Position numbers and translations under genes: made by a program
Shown: positions 45,219 through 53,635 of the stretch, one piece after another
Layout: each line of letters opens with the position of its first letter
How positions within the stretch are numbered: position 1 is the stretch's first letter
The notes under the pieces: generated by a model
What the model saw: only the letters and a program-made list of their open reading frames with translations
Database searches by the model: none
Told to the model about the DNA's origin: nothing
Assembly: GCA_041656735.1 (NCBI GenBank)
Contig: JBBACY010000005.1
Span: 48,638 to 112,637 of the forward strand
Reading direction: 5' to 3'
Source: Perlabentimonas sp041656735
GTDB lineage: Bacteria > Bacteroidota > Bacteroidia > Bacteroidales > Tenuifilaceae
Length of the DNA: 64,000 nucleotides

Positions 45219-47358
45219 GTTGTGTTCAATAAGTCAAAGATACAATCTGAAAGCAATTCACAACCGTTGTACGCGAGTTTATCGTTTCAACAACGTTGTG
45301 TTCAATAAGTCAAAGATACAATCTGAAAGCAATTCACAACTGTTAGCCAACATGTTTATACCTCCCGCTTGTTGTGTTCAATAAGTCAAAGATACAATCT
45401 GAAAGCAATTCACAACAGGGGTGTACGATGGCATTGCAATTGAAGAGTTGTGTTCAATAAGTCAAAGATACAATCTGAAAGCAATTCACAACAGTATGAC
45501 ACGGCATACCTAACCGCTGAGAGTTGTGTTCAATAAGTCAAAGATACAATCTGAAAGCAATTCACAACAAGCCTGCTGAACACAAGTAAGCGAAGCGCGT
45601 TGTGTTCAATAAGTCAAAGATACAATCTGAAAGCAATTCACAACAATGGCTTTGTAATTACTTCCGTATCTAAAGTTGTGTTCAATAAGTCAAAGATACA
45701 ATCTGAAAGCAATTCACAACCATCATCAAGGAGGTTCGGCGGCTCTATATGTTGTGTTCAATAAGTCAAAGATACAATCTGAAAGCAATTCACAACACAT
45801 CGATCTCGATTCCAAGCAGGGGCGTGGTTGTGTTCAATAAGTCAAAGATACAATCTGAAAGCAATTCACAACAAATCTCTTATCATTCAATCTGCGCAAG
45901 GCGTTGTGTTCAATAAGTCAAAGATACAATCTGAAAGCAATTCACAACTCTGTATGGAGAGCATGCTCATTAAGAGCAGTTGTGTTCAATAAGTCAAAGA
46001 TACAATCTGAAAGCAATTCACAACTTCCGCAACCTTGCATCTAATCCAATAGAAGTTGTGTTCAATAAGTCAAAGATACAATCTGAAAGCAATTCACAAC
46101 GCACCGATGTAATCGATGCATCACCCGAGAGTTGTGTTCAATAAGTCAAAGATACAATCTGAAAGCAATTCACAACCGTGAAGAAAAGTAGGAACAATAC
46201 AGGCGGGTTGTGTTCAATAAGTCAAAGATACAATCTGAAAGCAATTCACAACTATGGCCTCGTTTCGGTCTTCGAAGATCCGGTTGTGTTCAATAAGTCA
46301 AAGATACAATCTGAAAGCAATTCACAACATTGGCTGCTGCCACCCGATTCCACATTCCGTTGTGTTCAATAAGTCAAAGATACAATCTGAAAGCAATTCA
46401 CAACGTGCGAGCATTTATGGAGGATGTGCTGGAGGTTGTGTTCAATAAGTCAAAGATACAATCTGAAAGCAATTCACAACAATATTAAGCTTAATAAAAC
46501 ACCATTCTAAGTTGTGTTCAATAAGTCAAAGATACAATCTGAAAGCAATTCACAACAATGGAAAGGCGTTTAAAGATAGTTACATCGTTGTGTTCAATAA
46601 GTCAAAGATACAATCTGAAAGCAATTCACAACCTGCATTGCTCATATAACAACTGCCGACACGTTGTGTTCAATAAGTCAAAGATACAATCTGAAAGCAA
46701 TTCACAACCGGTAACGCGCTGCATAATGTTTAAGCATGGTTGTGTTCAATAAGTCAAAGATACAATCTGAAAGCAATTCACAACCGGTAAACCGTAGGGT
46801 CTTTTAGTCTATTTGTTGTGTTCAATAAGTCAAAGATACAATCTGAAAGCAATTCACAACCATCATCAAGGAGGTTCGGCGGCTCTATATGTTGTGTTCA
46901 ATAAGTCAAAGATACAATCTGAAAGCAATTCACAACATATGGAGCAGTAAGCACCTGGTTAGTATTGTTGTGTTCAATAAGTCAAAGATACAATCTGAAA
47001 GCAATTCACAACTTAAATAATATCGTACATTGCTATCGGTTTGTTGTGTTCAATAAGTCAAAGATACAATCTGAAAGCAATTCACAACTATAAAGATTTC
47101 GAACATCAAGGGGGCATCGTTGTGTTCAATAAGTCAAAGATACAATCTGAACCGAGCGTACTATGCGAGCTCGGCGAAGCCAAAGCAATTCACAACAAGA
47201 AAGTTCAAAGGAATTGGACCGTTTCGTTGTGTTCAATAAGTCAAAGATACAATCTGAACCGAGCGTACTATGCGAGCTCGGCGAAGCCAAAGCAATTCAC
47301 AACACCCTGTGCGCAAATCAAAACTTTTTTCTGGTTGTGTTCAATAAGTCAAAGATAC
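45219..47358 (-). CRISPR. type II-C CRISPR array, 28 repeats and 27 spacers
   Basis: Repeats 1-25 are identical 46-mers starting every 76 bp from 45219 (R25 at 47043-47088), with 30-nt spacers. On the plus strand they run GTTGTGTTCAATAAG...GCAATTCACAAC. R26 (47119-47196) and R27 (47226-47303) are 78 nt because of the same 32-nt insertion; the spacer between them is 29 nt. R28 keeps its first 25 nt (47334-47358) and then decays, 33 bp before the yeiH stop. Spacers 7 (45721-45750) and 22 (46861-46890) are identical. Strand is given as minus from tracrRNA pairing. Open frames in the array encoding LCSISQRYNLKAIHN are produced by the repeats and are not genes. Confidence 0.98.
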
Positions 47359-47391
47359 CAATTTAACCGAATTGCCACTCAGGTTTTCCAT

Positions 47392-48324
47392 TTACAAATG
47401 TGCCGTAAGTGCAACAAGCGATACGCTGCCAACCAGTATCCACAGCAGAATGCCCAGGGCAAAACTTTTAAAGCCTGCATTTTTGGCTTCGGCTAGCGAG
47501 ATGTTTGAACCAATAAGAAAAATGGCAATTACCATTCCGCGCTTGCCCAGCCAGCTTAGGCCTTCGAATAAAACTTGCCCGCTTGGAATAAGGTAAGCAA
47601 TAATTATGCTTGCCACAAAAAGCCCAATAAACCAAGGTATTTTAATCTTCCCATTCTTCTCTTTTTGTACCAGCGCAATTACTATCGATAGGGGTATAAT
47701 CCACAGTGCACGGATTAGCTTAACGGTGGTGGCAACTTCAAGGGCTTTTGTGCCGTAGGTTGCGCCAGCTCCAACAACCGAGCTGGTATCGTGTATGGCT
47801 ATGGCCGCCCACGTGCCAAATGTTTCCTGACTCAGGTTAAAGTAGTGGCCAATGGCAGGGAATATTACTAGGGCGATTGCGTTTAGGATAAATACCACCA
47901 CCAGCGAGAATGAGATTTGTGAACTCTTAGGGTTTATTACCGATGATACTGCGGCAATGGCGCTACCACCGCATATGGCTGTACCCGCCGAGATAAGGAT
48001 GCCTGTTTTTGAATCAACTCGCAAAAGTTTGGTTAGCAGAAGGCCAACGCTCATAACCAGTACCACTGATATTGCGGTATCAATAAAACCTGTTTTTGAT
48101 GCGCTTATCACTTGGGTTAGGTTCATACCAAAGCCCATTAGCACAATGGAGGCTTGCAGGGCAAGCGATGTGTGCTTGGCAGTTTTGCTGTTTTTTATGC
48201 CCAGTACGGATAGCGCTAAACCCATTGCCAAAGCAATGGCGGGTGAAATGAATGGAAGGAAACAAGCAAGCATTGCTGCACCGTAAATGGCGCTAACCTG
48301 CTTTTGATTTAGATTGTTGCTCAT
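47392..48324 (-). CDS. YeiH/UPF0324 family membrane protein
   Basis: A 310-residue polytopic protein with about ten membrane segments. It shows the family landmarks MGFGMNLTQVI, SAGTAICGGSAIAAVSSVI and TWAAIAIHDTSSVVGAGATYG. In enterobacteria YeiH is described as a putative sulfate exporter; the substrate is uncertain. It follows a LysR-type regulator by 78 bp, matching the YeiE-YeiH pairing. Its stop codon lies 34 bp from the truncated last CRISPR repeat. Confidence 0.88.
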   Translation of the reverse strand: MSNNLNQKQVSAIYGAAMLACFLPFISPAIALAMGLALSVLGIKNSKTAKHTSLALQASIVLMGFGMNLTQVISASKTGFIDTAISVVLVMSVGLLLTKLLRVDSKTGILISAGTAICGGSAIAAVSSVINPKSSQISFSLVVVFILNAIALVIFPAIGHYFNLSQETFGTWAAIAIHDTSSVVGAGATYGTKALEVATTVKLIRALWIIPLSIVIALVQKEKNGKIKIPWFIGLFVASIIIAYLIPSGQVLFEGLSWLGKRGMVIAIFLIGSNISLAEAKNAGFKSFALGILLWILVGSVSLVALTAHL

Positions 48325-48402
48325 ATTCTTGTCTTTTAATTATGAGACAAAAATACATCTATGCTATAATCAAAACAAATACTTAATTGCTATAGGCAAT
48401 AG

Positions 48403-49290
48403 CTAAAGGTTATAACGAGAAAGGAATTCAGTAAATAATTTTGAGGATAGTGATTCGTTTCCCTGTCGGAAAGCAATTCGAAATTTACGATGGAAGTTGA
48501 CCCCCTTTATGGAGATTTTTGTAACCTGTTTTAGTAGTAACTCCTTTTCAATTGATTTCTCCGAAAGGAGTGCTATCCCGTCGAAATCGCTTAGGAAATT
48601 TTTAATTGCTTCGGTACTGCCCAAATGGATTAGGATGTTGAGGTCGTCGAACCTAACATTGTTTTTTATTAGCTGTTTCTGAATAACCTCGAGCGTACCC
48701 GAACCTTTTTCGCGAAGTACTATGGGTATTTGTTGAAAATCGGCTAGCGAGATGAATTTTAACTTTGCATAAGCGCTATTGCTGCCAGTAACTGCAACAA
48801 TTTCATCATCAAGAAAATCGGTGTACCTTATGTTTAGCTGAGAAGAATTATTTTCAACTAGAGCAACCTCAATCTCATTTTCTAGTAGTTTTTGCTCCAT
48901 CTCAAATGAGTTGCCATTGAAAAGGAATAGTTCAATTTTGGGGTAGCGCTTATGGAAAGCTGCAATAACCTTTGGTATAAGATATTGCGCGATGGTTGAA
49001 CTTGCCCCGATGCGAAGCGTGCCCTTAAAGGTATCATTCATTCTACCCAGTTCAAACTCAAGTTCTTCGTATTGTTGCGCTATCTTTTTTAGATAACCGT
49101 AGGTTGTTTTTCCTGCTTTTGTTAAATATACCTTATTCCCTTTCCGTTCAAACAGGGTGCTGTTAAGGTTGCTCTCCAGCTCTTTTATGTGCTTAGTAAC
49201 GGCAGGTTGGCTTATGAATAGCTCGTTGGCAGCTTTAGAGAAGCTTAGGTTTTCGGCCACTTCTAAAAAAACTTTATCCCTATAGTCCAT
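48403..49290 (-). CDS. LysR-family transcriptional regulator
   Basis: A 295-residue regulator. The N-terminal winged helix-turn-helix spans residues ~1-60 (LEVAENLSFSKAANELFISQ, PAVTKHIKELE), followed by the effector-binding domain starting near LRIGASSTIAQYLIP. Such regulators bind small molecules and often control the neighbouring gene; here the likely target is yeiH, directly downstream on the same strand. The effector is unknown; a sulfur compound would be a guess from cysK-type LysR proteins. Confidence 0.88.
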   Translation of the reverse strand: MDYRDKVFLEVAENLSFSKAANELFISQPAVTKHIKELESNLNSTLFERKGNKVYLTKAGKTTYGYLKKIAQQYEELEFELGRMNDTFKGTLRIGASSTIAQYLIPKVIAAFHKRYPKIELFLFNGNSFEMEQKLLENEIEVALVENNSSQLNIRYTDFLDDEIVAVTGSNSAYAKLKFISLADFQQIPIVLREKGSGTLEVIQKQLIKNNVRFDDLNILIHLGSTEAIKNFLSDFDGIALLSEKSIEKELLLKQVTKISIKGVNFHRKFRIAFRQGNESLSSKLFTEFLSRYNL

Positions 49291-49407
49291 ATTCTTTTCT
49301 CCAGCCTAAATTTCAGTAGTTGTTGAGATGGCTGTATACGCTACGTAACAGCACGAAAAATTCATAAAATGCGCAAATTGCTTTACGAGTGGGGCTGTTT
49401 GCTGCGG

Positions 49408-50778
49408 TTATAGCTGAAGCCCGTACTGTTTCATTTTGTTATACAGCGTTTTACGGTCGATATTTAGAATTTCGGCGGCTCTGCTTTTGTTGTACCTAAC
49501 CTTTTCGAGGGTTGTGAGGATAAGCTCACGTTCGGCCATCTCCTTTAAGTCTTTTAAGTTTTCGGGTGGTTGACTATTGCTGGCAATTAGAGGGTTCTGG
49601 CTTCGCAGCTTACTCGAAACAATTTCTGGTGGGAGGCTTTTAACACCAATTGACGAGCCTTGCTCAATAAGAACTGCCCTTCGAATTACGTTTCGTAGCT
49701 CGCGAACGTTGCCTGGCCACGAATACTGGTTAAACACGTCCATAACCTCGGGGCTAAAACTTTTTATGGATTTGTTTAGCTCGGCATTTGCCTGTTTTAA
49801 GAATTGCTCGGCAAACAGCGGTAGGTCTTTGGTGCGCTCGCATAGGGGAGCAATAGTAATTGAAAATTCGTTTAGCCTATGGTAAAGGTCCTCGCGAAAT
49901 TTTCCCTCCTTAACGGCTTGCTTCAGGTTGTCGTTCGAGGCAGCAATAATGCGCACATCTACCTTAATTTCGCGGTTACTGCCAATGGGTTTAATTCTAC
50001 GTTCCTGAATTGCTCTTAATAGGTTAACCTGCACTTCGTATGAGAGGTTTCCAATCTCATCAAGGAATAGTGTTCCGCCGTTGGCCACTTCAAACTGGCC
50101 TGTTTTGTCGGATATTGCGCTGGTAAATGAGCCCTTTATGTGGCCAAAAAATTCGCTAAGCGCAAGGTCTTTTGATAGCGCGCCGCAATCAACAGCAACA
50201 AAGGGGTTTGTGTTGCGAGGGCTATGCTCGTGAATACGGCGGGCAACATACTCTTTACCCGTTCCGCTATCGCCCTGTATTATAACCGATAAATTGGTGG
50301 GAGCAACCAGCTCATAGTGCTGCTTAACCAGCAAAGCGTTATCGCTAGTACCCTGAATAAAGCTGGGGTTGGTATCTTTAGGCTGCTTTTTTACTCCTTT
50401 TGATGCGCTAGAGTCGTTTTTTTGTGCCAGAAGGTTCTGAATGGTAAGAATAATTTCGTCGGGGTTTATGGGCTTTGCAACATAGTCGAATGCACCCATT
50501 TTCATCATTTTAACGGCCATCTTAATATCGGCATAGCCAGTCATAATGATAACTCCCGTTTCTGGATTCGTCGATTTTACCTGTTTAAGTATATCGAGCC
50601 CCGAACCGTCGGGAAGCCTATAATCGGTTAGTATAATATCAAAAACTTCGGCCTCAAAAGCTTTAAGTGCTTTTCCTGCCGAGAAAGCTTCAGAAACGCT
50701 ATGCCCTTTTTTTGTAAGAAAGGTTTTAAGCATTATGCAGAAGCTCGAATCGTCGTCAACTACAAGTATTTTAGCCAT
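49408..50778 (-). CDS. sigma-54-dependent response regulator, NtrC family
   Basis: A 456-residue activator: receiver (D8-D10, phospho-acceptor D52 in ILTDYRLPDG, K in YVAKP), AAA+ domain (Walker A GDSGTGKEY, Walker B GTLFLDEIGN, arginine-finger region), and a Fis-type helix-turn-helix at the C-terminus (NKSRAAEILNIDRKTLYNKM). The sigma-54 contact loop reads GSFTSA (residues 216-221) instead of GAFTGA. No histidine kinase gene is adjacent, so it is an orphan regulator. A promoter lies about 35 bp upstream. Confidence 0.92.
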   Translation of the reverse strand: MAKILVVDDDSSFCIMLKTFLTKKGHSVSEAFSAGKALKAFEAEVFDIILTDYRLPDGSGLDILKQVKSTNPETGVIIMTGYADIKMAVKMMKMGAFDYVAKPINPDEIILTIQNLLAQKNDSSASKGVKKQPKDTNPSFIQGTSDNALLVKQHYELVAPTNLSVIIQGDSGTGKEYVARRIHEHSPRNTNPFVAVDCGALSKDLALSEFFGHIKGSFTSAISDKTGQFEVANGGTLFLDEIGNLSYEVQVNLLRAIQERRIKPIGSNREIKVDVRIIAASNDNLKQAVKEGKFREDLYHRLNEFSITIAPLCERTKDLPLFAEQFLKQANAELNKSIKSFSPEVMDVFNQYSWPGNVRELRNVIRRAVLIEQGSSIGVKSLPPEIVSSKLRSQNPLIASNSQPPENLKDLKEMAERELILTTLEKVRYNKSRAAEILNIDRKTLYNKMKQYGLQL

Positions 50779-50812
50779 TTGCTGCCAAGCAATTTATTTG
50801 TTCCCCAGTAAG

Positions 50813-50843
50813 CGAATATAGCATCTTAAAAGCACAAATCAAA
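50813..50843 (-). promoter_or_regulatory. promoter of the NtrC-type regulator
   Basis: Reading the minus strand: TTTG (50843-50840), 19 bases, then TATATTCG (50820-50813), which matches TAnnTTTG at 7 of 8 positions. Start expected near 50807, about 29 nt before the ATG. Confidence 0.5.
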
Positions 50844-51271
50844 TACCATTCGCTAAAATTATGAGCATTATATTTAGCGGTATAGCTCAACTATTAGTTT
50901 TTAGTGTTGTTTGGTACAATTTATTACGCAAAAGCTGAGGGTATGGTATATACTCGTAAGCCTCTTCTTACTAAAAAGTTAGCATTCATAAGGTCGGATG
51001 TCAAAATTCATTTTTTTTTCTAAACTTTATCATATTTTGTTTAGATTAATACTATCTTTATTCACTTAGTGAACCATTCGTAATGTGAACTATTAAAAAG
51101 GGAAATAGAAGATTTCCTTTTGCAAAAACAAAAGGAGAGTAGCATATTAAAGATTACTCTTGTTTTTTAGGGGTCAAATCATTCTGACAAAATCAGTAAC
51201 GAAAATAAAACTGAAATTTCAGAAAAGGATACAAATGTTAAAATAGTAGAAACTTTTAAAATTTAATAATT
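50844..51271. other. 428-bp intergenic region, no clear gene
   Basis: AT-rich. Around 51190-51265 one frame reads HSDKISNENKTEISEKD...KIVETFKI and ends in TAA just before the next gene, while a preceding frame has a hydrophobic LKITLVFLGV-like stretch; this could be a broken small lipoprotein gene, but the evidence is weak. Confidence 0.3.
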
Positions 51272-51517
51272 ATGAAAGACAATTCATTTATGGGATGCTT
51301 AAAATCTCTTGACGCAAGAATGAGAATACTTTTAATAGTAATTGGAATAGTATTTTCATTAGTACTATCACCAACTCTTTGTGGCTATCCATTTGCTTAT
51401 TATTTTAATTTTAATGTTGATACATTAATAATGATTCTTGTTGCTGGATTATCATTTGTAGGATTCTGGATATTTGTAAGAATTGTATTGTCGATTATTG
51501 ACGGGATAAAAAAATAA
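51272..51517 (+). CDS. small two-helix membrane protein, unknown
   Basis: An 81-residue protein with two hydrophobic segments (about residues 19-46 and 50-76) separated by a polar turn, and a short basic end (DGIKK). No family is recognised. It is preceded by an AT-rich region and followed after 118 bp by the DUF2141 gene on the same strand. Its base composition is slightly more AT-rich than the surrounding housekeeping genes. Confidence 0.5.
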   Translation: MKDNSFMGCLKSLDARMRILLIVIGIVFSLVLSPTLCGYPFAYYFNFNVDTLIMILVAGLSFVGFWIFVRIVLSIIDGIKK

Positions 51518-51634
51518 AAGTACAGTGCCCAATACGCATTATATTTTATACCTAACTTTTCGACTTATGTAAGTTACTATTCAGTTTCAATCACTTTTTT
51601 TTACTTGAAATTATAATACTTAAAATTCAGGAAT

Positions 51635-52057
51635 ATGTACATCTTACTCTTATGCTTTTCGTTTTTAGCGGGTTTTGTTACCAACGAAAACCCTCAATTG
51701 ACTATTAAAATTGAAAACATTGAAGTCCTTGAAGGCGATATTAGAATTGGTGTTTTTAACACGAGCGAAAATTTTTTAAAACAGGGTCTTACTTTTAAAA
51801 ATTATATAATAGCTGTTAAGAATACTACTGAAACCATAATTATTGATGATTTACCAAAAGGCGAATACGCATTTTTGTTATATCACGATAAAAATGCTGA
51901 TGGTAAAATGAACCGTAACTTGCTTGGAATTCCTAAAGAGCCTTTTGGATTTTCAAATAATGTGAAACCCAAATTTGCGAAACCCACTTTTGAAGAATGT
52001 GAGTTTTTTTTGGAAGAAAATCTTGTATTGCAAATTAGATTAGGTTTTTTTAAATAA
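51635..52057 (+). CDS. DUF2141 domain secreted protein
   Basis: A 140-residue protein with a short signal-like start (ILLLCFSFLAGFVTNEN) and the DUF2141 core: IRIGVFNTSENFLKQG, YAFLLYHDKNADGKMNRNLLGIPKEPFGFSNN. The HDKNADGKMN stretch is the conserved centre of the family. Function unknown; the proteins are usually exported in Bacteroidota. Confidence 0.85.
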   Translation: MYILLLCFSFLAGFVTNENPQLTIKIENIEVLEGDIRIGVFNTSENFLKQGLTFKNYIIAVKNTTETIIIDDLPKGEYAFLLYHDKNADGKMNRNLLGIPKEPFGFSNNVKPKFAKPTFEECEFFLEENLVLQIRLGFFK

Positions 52058-52243
52058 AAAATTGAATATTTAAAACGAATATACTGTAGCATAAAAAACG
52101 TGTTTCGCTCGACGGGGTGTAAAACATACCGCATCCTTTAAACATCTTTTAAACAAAAATGTTGCTTTCTGGTTTAATCCTTAGTTTGCGAATTATGCTA
52201 GTAGCGAAAAGAAAAATTTGACTAATTAATAATAAGTTGTGCT

Positions 52244-52423
52244 ATGGAATTGAAAGGCAAGGTGTTAGAAACTATTAAAAAGGCTGGTAAGCCAATGAAG
52301 GCTGGCGAGATTGCCGAGCTGGCTGGTATTGAGAAGAAAGATGTGGATAAGAGCATCAAAACGTTGGTAGCCGAGGGTTTGGTGGAGTCGCCAAAACGGT
52401 GTTTCTACGACGTAAAGGGATAG
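52244..52423 (+). CDS. 59-residue winged helix DNA-binding protein
   Basis: A short gene starting at ATG 52244 with MELKGKVLETIKKAGKPM, then KAGEIAELAGIEKKDVDK (helix-turn-helix) and SIKTLVAEGLVESPKRCFYD (recognition helix and wing), stop TAG at 52421. The size and pattern match a small, widely conserved regulator-like protein of Bacteroidota and Clostridia. Target unknown. A hairpin terminator follows after 24 bp. Confidence 0.8.
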   Translation: MELKGKVLETIKKAGKPMKAGEIAELAGIEKKDVDKSIKTLVAEGLVESPKRCFYDVKG

Positions 52424-52447
52424 CGTACCGCTTTTTGCCGTTGAAAT

Positions 52448-52508
52448 AAAAAGGGGCCGAAAAATATTTTTACCCGTGGTGGGAAAGAATATTTTTTGCC
52501 CTTTTTTT
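52448..52508. terminator. bidirectional terminator
   Basis: Long stem: AAAAAGGGGCCGAAAAATATT (52448-52468, 21 nt in two parts AAAAAGGGG and AAAAATATT) pairs imperfectly with AATATTTTTTGCCCTTTTTT (52488-52507). It separates the small regulator from the convergent rfbB gene. Confidence 0.7.
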
Positions 52509-52549
52509 GTGCTGCCTACTCAGTGTCAGTATGAAAACCCTTGCAAGGA

Positions 52550-53602
52550 CTACCTGTTTTCGTACTGCTGCTTATAGTAGTTGGCGTATTCACCCGAAAT
52601 GATTTCGGATATCCATTGCGAGTTGGCTAGGTACCAGCTAACGGTTTTCTCCAGACCCTCCTCGAATGAAACCTGAGGGCTCCAGCCCAACTCGTTTGTA
52701 ATTTTACTTGAGTCGATAGCGTACCTAAGGTCGTGCCCAGCTCGGTCGGTTACGTAGGTTATTAGTTTTTCCGATTCGCCAGTGCTTCGACCCAGTTTTT
52801 CGTCCACAATGCGGCACAGAAGTTTTACTAGGTCGATGTTTTTCCACTCGTTATTGCCACCAATGTTGTAGGTTTCGCCTATTTTTCCGTTATGAAAAAT
52901 AGTGTCGATTGCTGCTGCGTGGTCTTCAACATAAAGCCAATCGCGCACGTTTAACCCTTTACCGTAAATGGGTAGGGCTTTGTTTTGTTTAATATTGCTA
53001 ATAATTAGCGGTATAAGCTTCTCGGGAAACTGGTGAGAGCCATAGTTGTTTGAGCAGTTCGAAATAACGATGGGGAAATTATAGGTGTGATGGTACGCAC
53101 GAACCAGAAAATCGGAGCTGGCTTTTGATGCCGAGTAGGGGCTACGTGGGTCGTAGGGTGTGGTTTCGGTAAACAGACCCTCGTCGCCTAGGCTGCCATA
53201 AACCTCATCGGTTGATACGTGGTAAAAGAGTTTATCTTTAAAATCTTTTCCCCAGTATTTTCGGGCGGCATTCAGAAGAACCACGGTTCCCTCAATATTG
53301 GTTTTAATAAAGCTCATTGGGTCGGTAATAGACCTGTCTACGTGCGATTCGGCGGCCAGATGAATTACGCCATCAATTTTAAAATCTGAAAAAACTTGGT
53401 TTACTGCCTGCTCATCACAAATATCAGCCTTTACGAAGCGGTAGTTTGGCTGGTTCTCAACATCTTTTAAATTATTTAAATTGCCAGCATAGGTTAGGCA
53501 ATCCATATTTATGATGTTTGTTTTGGGATATTTTGTTACGAATAGTCGAACTAAATGCGAGCCAATAAAACCTGCACCACCTGTTATAAGTATATTCTGC
53601 AT
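52550..53602 (-). CDS. rfbB: dTDP-glucose 4,6-dehydratase
   Basis: A 350-residue short-chain dehydrogenase that converts dTDP-glucose to the 4-keto-6-deoxy sugar, the entry to dTDP-rhamnose and related sugars. NAD-binding GGAGFIGSH at residues 7-15, catalytic HVSTDEVYG, and YSASKASSD with the Tyr-Lys pair. rmlA, rmlC and rmlD are not next to it. The gene ends close to the terminator at 52448-52508. Confidence 0.93.
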   Translation of the reverse strand: MQNILITGGAGFIGSHLVRLFVTKYPKTNIINMDCLTYAGNLNNLKDVENQPNYRFVKADICDEQAVNQVFSDFKIDGVIHLAAESHVDRSITDPMSFIKTNIEGTVVLLNAARKYWGKDFKDKLFYHVSTDEVYGSLGDEGLFTETTPYDPRSPYSASKASSDFLVRAYHHTYNFPIVISNCSNNYGSHQFPEKLIPLIISNIKQNKALPIYGKGLNVRDWLYVEDHAAAIDTIFHNGKIGETYNIGGNNEWKNIDLVKLLCRIVDEKLGRSTGESEKLITYVTDRAGHDLRYAIDSSKITNELGWSPQVSFEEGLEKTVSWYLANSQWISEIISGEYANYYKQQYENR

Positions 53603-53635
53603 TGCTTTCTGATTTTGCTTACTATTTATTGAGTT

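Noticed and set aside
46178..47496. Open frames across the CRISPR array (for example 46178-46372, 46558-46752, 47041-47496) repeating LCSISQRYNLKAIHN
   Set aside because: They are translations of the repeats, not genes; the repetition in the peptide follows the 46-nt repeat.
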